Assembly: GCA_040235555.1 (NCBI GenBank)
Contig: JBECKZ010000014.1
Coordinates: 1-23,205, forward strand
DNA: 23,205 nt
Source: RI-92 sp040235555
GTDB lineage: Bacteria > Pseudomonadota > Gammaproteobacteria > UBA6429 > Thiohalophilaceae
Direction: 5' to 3'
The position numbers were made by a program, and so were the translations under genes. This document shows, in pieces, positions 21,213-23,205 of this stretch. Position 1 is the first letter of the stretch, and every line of letters begins with the position of its first letter. Below the pieces are notes generated by a model. The model saw only the letters and a program-made list of their open reading frames with translations. It did no database searches and was not told the origin of the DNA.

Positions 21213-23205
21213 ATGACAACAAAAGGTAAGCCCAGCCAGACGACACCAGTGCTCGATCCTGAATTGCAACGGATCATCGATGCCCGTCACCACGACCCGT
21301 TTCAGTACCTGGGCCGACACGAGCAAAACGGTCAGGAAATCGTGCGTGTCTATCGGCCAAACTGCGCCCAGGTCACCCTCAAGGACATCAATGCCCCGCT
21401 GCAACGGGTTGCCGGTACCGACTTATTTGAATGGCATGGTCAAGCGGGCCAGTTACCGGCGTATTACCAACTCGAATTCCGCGATCACGACGGCAACACG
21501 AAGACCAGTTTCGACCCCTACGTGTTTGCCCCCAGCATTTCAGATTATGACCTGTACCTGTTCGGTGAAGGCCGGCACCTGCATGTGTACAGCGTACTGG
21601 GCGCCCACATCATGACAATCGAGGGGGTGCGCGGTGTCCGTTTTGCGACCTGGGCCCCCAATGCGGAACGCGTCAGTGTGATCGGGGATTTCAATCGCTG
21701 GGATGGCCGCAGCCACGCTATGCGCTCACTTGGCAGTTCCGGGGTCTGGGAACTCTTCATTCCTGGCCTGGATGCCGACACTATATATAAGTTCGAGATT
21801 CGCAACCGCCATAGCGGCCTGGTCAAGCAAAAGGCCGATCCCTATGCCCGGGGCAGTGAACTGCGACCACGCACGGCGTCGGTGGTCAACACCACCGCGT
21901 ATCACTGGCAAGACGCCGACTGGATTGCGCAACGCGAAGAGCAACACTGGTTACACCACCCCATGAGCATCTACGAGGTGCACCTGGGTTCCTGGCAGAA
22001 AGACGAACACGGTCACTTTCTGAATTACCGCGAACTGGCCAAACGCCTGGTGGAGTACGTCACCCGCCTGGGCTTTACTCATATCGAATTGCTGCCGATC
22101 ACCGAACATCCGCTGGATGATTCCTGGGGTTATCAGACCACGGGTTATTTTGCGCCGACCCGGCGCTACGGCTTGCCCGATGACTTTCGCTGGTTTGTCG
22201 ATCACTGCCACCAGCACGGTATCGGTGTCCTGCTGGACTGGGTGCCGGCACACTTCCCGCGCGATGAACACGGTCTTGCCTTTTATGATGGTAGCGCCCT
22301 CTATGAACACGCCGACCCGCGCCGCGGTGCACACCCGGACTGGGGCACTCTGATATATAACTACGGGCGAAATGAAGTACGCAACTTTCTGATCAGCAGT
22401 GCCATTTACTGGCTGAAAGAATTTCACATCGATGGCCTGCGTGTCGACGCGGTGGCGTCCATGCTGTACCTGGATTACTCCCGCGAGGCGCATGACTGGC
22501 TGCCCAACATTCACGGCGGCAACGAGAACCTGGAGGCCATCGACTTCTTCCGCGAGCTGAATACCGTAACCCATCGCGAACATCCGGGCACGGTGGTGAT
22601 GGCAGAAGAGTCCACTGCCTGGCCGGCAGTGACCCGCCCGACCTCGATGGGCGGTCTGGGCTTTTCCATGAAGTGGAACATGGGCTGGATGCATGACACC
22701 CTGGTGTACTTTTCCAAGGAGACAGTGCATCGCTCCTATCACCATGATCAGCTGACCTTCGGCCTGCTCTATGCCTTTACCGAGAATTTTATTCTGCCCT
22801 TCTCTCACGACGAGGTCGTGCACGGCAAGGCCTCCATGATATATAAGATGCCGGGTGACGAATGGCAACGCTTCGCCAACCTGCGCCTGCTCTATACCTA
22901 CATGTTTACTTACCCGGGCAAGAAGCTGTTGTTCATGGGTTGTGAGTTCGGCCAGGGCAGTGAATGGAATTTTAATGCACCACTGGACTGGTATGTCCTG
23001 GACTATCCCGGACACCAGGGCGTGCAAAAAGCGGTGAGTGATCTTAATCGTCTCTACCGTGAACGCTCAGAGTTATACCGTCACGATTTTGAGTACTCCG
23101 GCTTTGAATGGATTGATTGTCATGACTCCCCTCAATCGGTGATCAGTTATCTGCGCAAGGACGGTGATCGCATCCTAGTGGTGGTGCTGAACTTCACCCA
23201 GATGC
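21213..23205 (+). CDS. glgB: 1,4-alpha-glucan branching enzyme (GH13), C-terminus cut by window end
   Basis: 664 codons are visible of a protein usually about 730 aa long. The order is an N-terminal domain, a CBM48 domain (VRFATWAPNAERVSVIGDFN then RWDG), the GH13 barrel, and the beginning of the C-terminal beta domain. Catalytic residues are D412 in DGLRVDAVASM, E465 in VVMAEESTAWP, and D533 in PFSHDEVVHGK; their spacings (53 and 121) equal those of E. coli D405, E458 and D526. It introduces alpha-1,6 branches into glycogen in the cytoplasm. The ATG at 21213 is the first in frame after a TAA at 21198. It is divergent from glgC; the rest of the glycogen operon probably continues to the right. 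Confidence 0.96.
   Translation, partial: MTTKGKPSQTTPVLDPELQRIIDARHHDPFQYLGRHEQNGQEIVRVYRPNCAQVTLKDINAPLQRVAGTDLFEWHGQAGQLPAYYQLEFRDHDGNTKTSFDPYVFAPSISDYDLYLFGEGRHLHVYSVLGAHIMTIEGVRGVRFATWAPNAERVSVIGDFNRWDGRSHAMRSLGSSGVWELFIPGLDADTIYKFEIRNRHSGLVKQKADPYARGSELRPRTASVVNTTAYHWQDADWIAQREEQHWLHHPMSIYEVHLGSWQKDEHGHFLNYRELAKRLVEYVTRLGFTHIELLPITEHPLDDSWGYQTTGYFAPTRRYGLPDDFRWFVDHCHQHGIGVLLDWVPAHFPRDEHGLAFYDGSALYEHADPRRGAHPDWGTLIYNYGRNEVRNFLISSAIYWLKEFHIDGLRVDAVASMLYLDYSREAHDWLPNIHGGNENLEAIDFFRELNTVTHREHPGTVVMAEESTAWPAVTRPTSMGGLGFSMKWNMGWMHDTLVYFSKETVHRSYHHDQLTFGLLYAFTENFILPFSHDEVVHGKASMIYKMPGDEWQRFANLRLLYTYMFTYPGKKLLFMGCEFGQGSEWNFNAPLDWYVLDYPGHQGVQKAVSDLNRLYRERSELYRHDFEYSGFEWIDCHDSPQSVISYLRKDGDRILVVVLNFTQM

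Noticed and set aside
21951..23027. Long minus-strand open frame (358 codons) opposite glgB
   Set aside because: It is antisense to the unmistakable GlgB catalytic barrel, has no recognisable family features, and reflects the codon bias of glgB.
1..23205. Integron integrase, transposase, CRISPR array, tRNA or rRNA
   Set aside because: No reading frame shows tyrosine-recombinase or transposase motifs, no spaced repeat array exists, and no tRNA/rRNA-like sequence was recognised by eye. A tRNA scan was not possible.

Overview
The window looks like a chromosomal segment of a gammaproteobacterium. The evidence is a GcvA-type LysR regulator, a Tat-exported enzyme, GlgB/GlgC/MalQ proteins of ordinary proteobacterial length, and Shine-Dalgarno-led genes. 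GC looks moderate in the core genes and clearly lower in several islands. I cannot assign a genus. No rRNA, tRNA, CRISPR array, transposase or integron integrase was seen.

Layout. (1) 1-6596 is metabolic/regulatory: a TetR regulator, then a minus-strand run (nitrilase, Tat-exported carbon-nitrogen hydrolase, membrane protein, FMN reductase, ICMT-like methyltransferase), a LysR regulator and a divergent EamA exporter. (2) 6597-8525 is an AT-rich block of integron gene cassettes, all on the minus strand, each gene followed by an attC site. (3) 8526-10277 holds a repeat-bearing spacer, a strong hairpin terminator and a periplasmic metallo-beta-lactamase-fold hydrolase. (4) 10278-13108 is a tightly packed minus-strand operon of small proteins (ABM monooxygenase, truncated GNAT, two membrane proteins, SRPBCC, hot-dog protein, SAM methyltransferase) with no convincing attC sites. 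(5) 13191-16138 is a second cassette block with up to six cassettes: GFA-family protein, membrane protein, ankyrin protein, 79-aa protein, lipoprotein and a frameshifted membrane protein. (6) 16267-23205 is a glycogen/alpha-glucan locus: malQ, a GH57 glucanase or branching enzyme and glgC on the minus strand, and glgB divergent and cut by the window end.

The main discovery is the two integrase-less attC clusters (CALIN-type). Eight cassettes have a 5' core site exactly complementary to the R' box of their own attC, as expected if each was inserted from a circle, and a ninth differs by one base. Most cassette products are small proteins I do not recognise. In the glycogen locus GlgC makes ADP-glucose and GlgB branches the polymer; MalQ rearranges maltodextrins, and the GH57 enzyme probably acts on the same alpha-glucan. 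Glycogen synthase and phosphorylase are not in the window.
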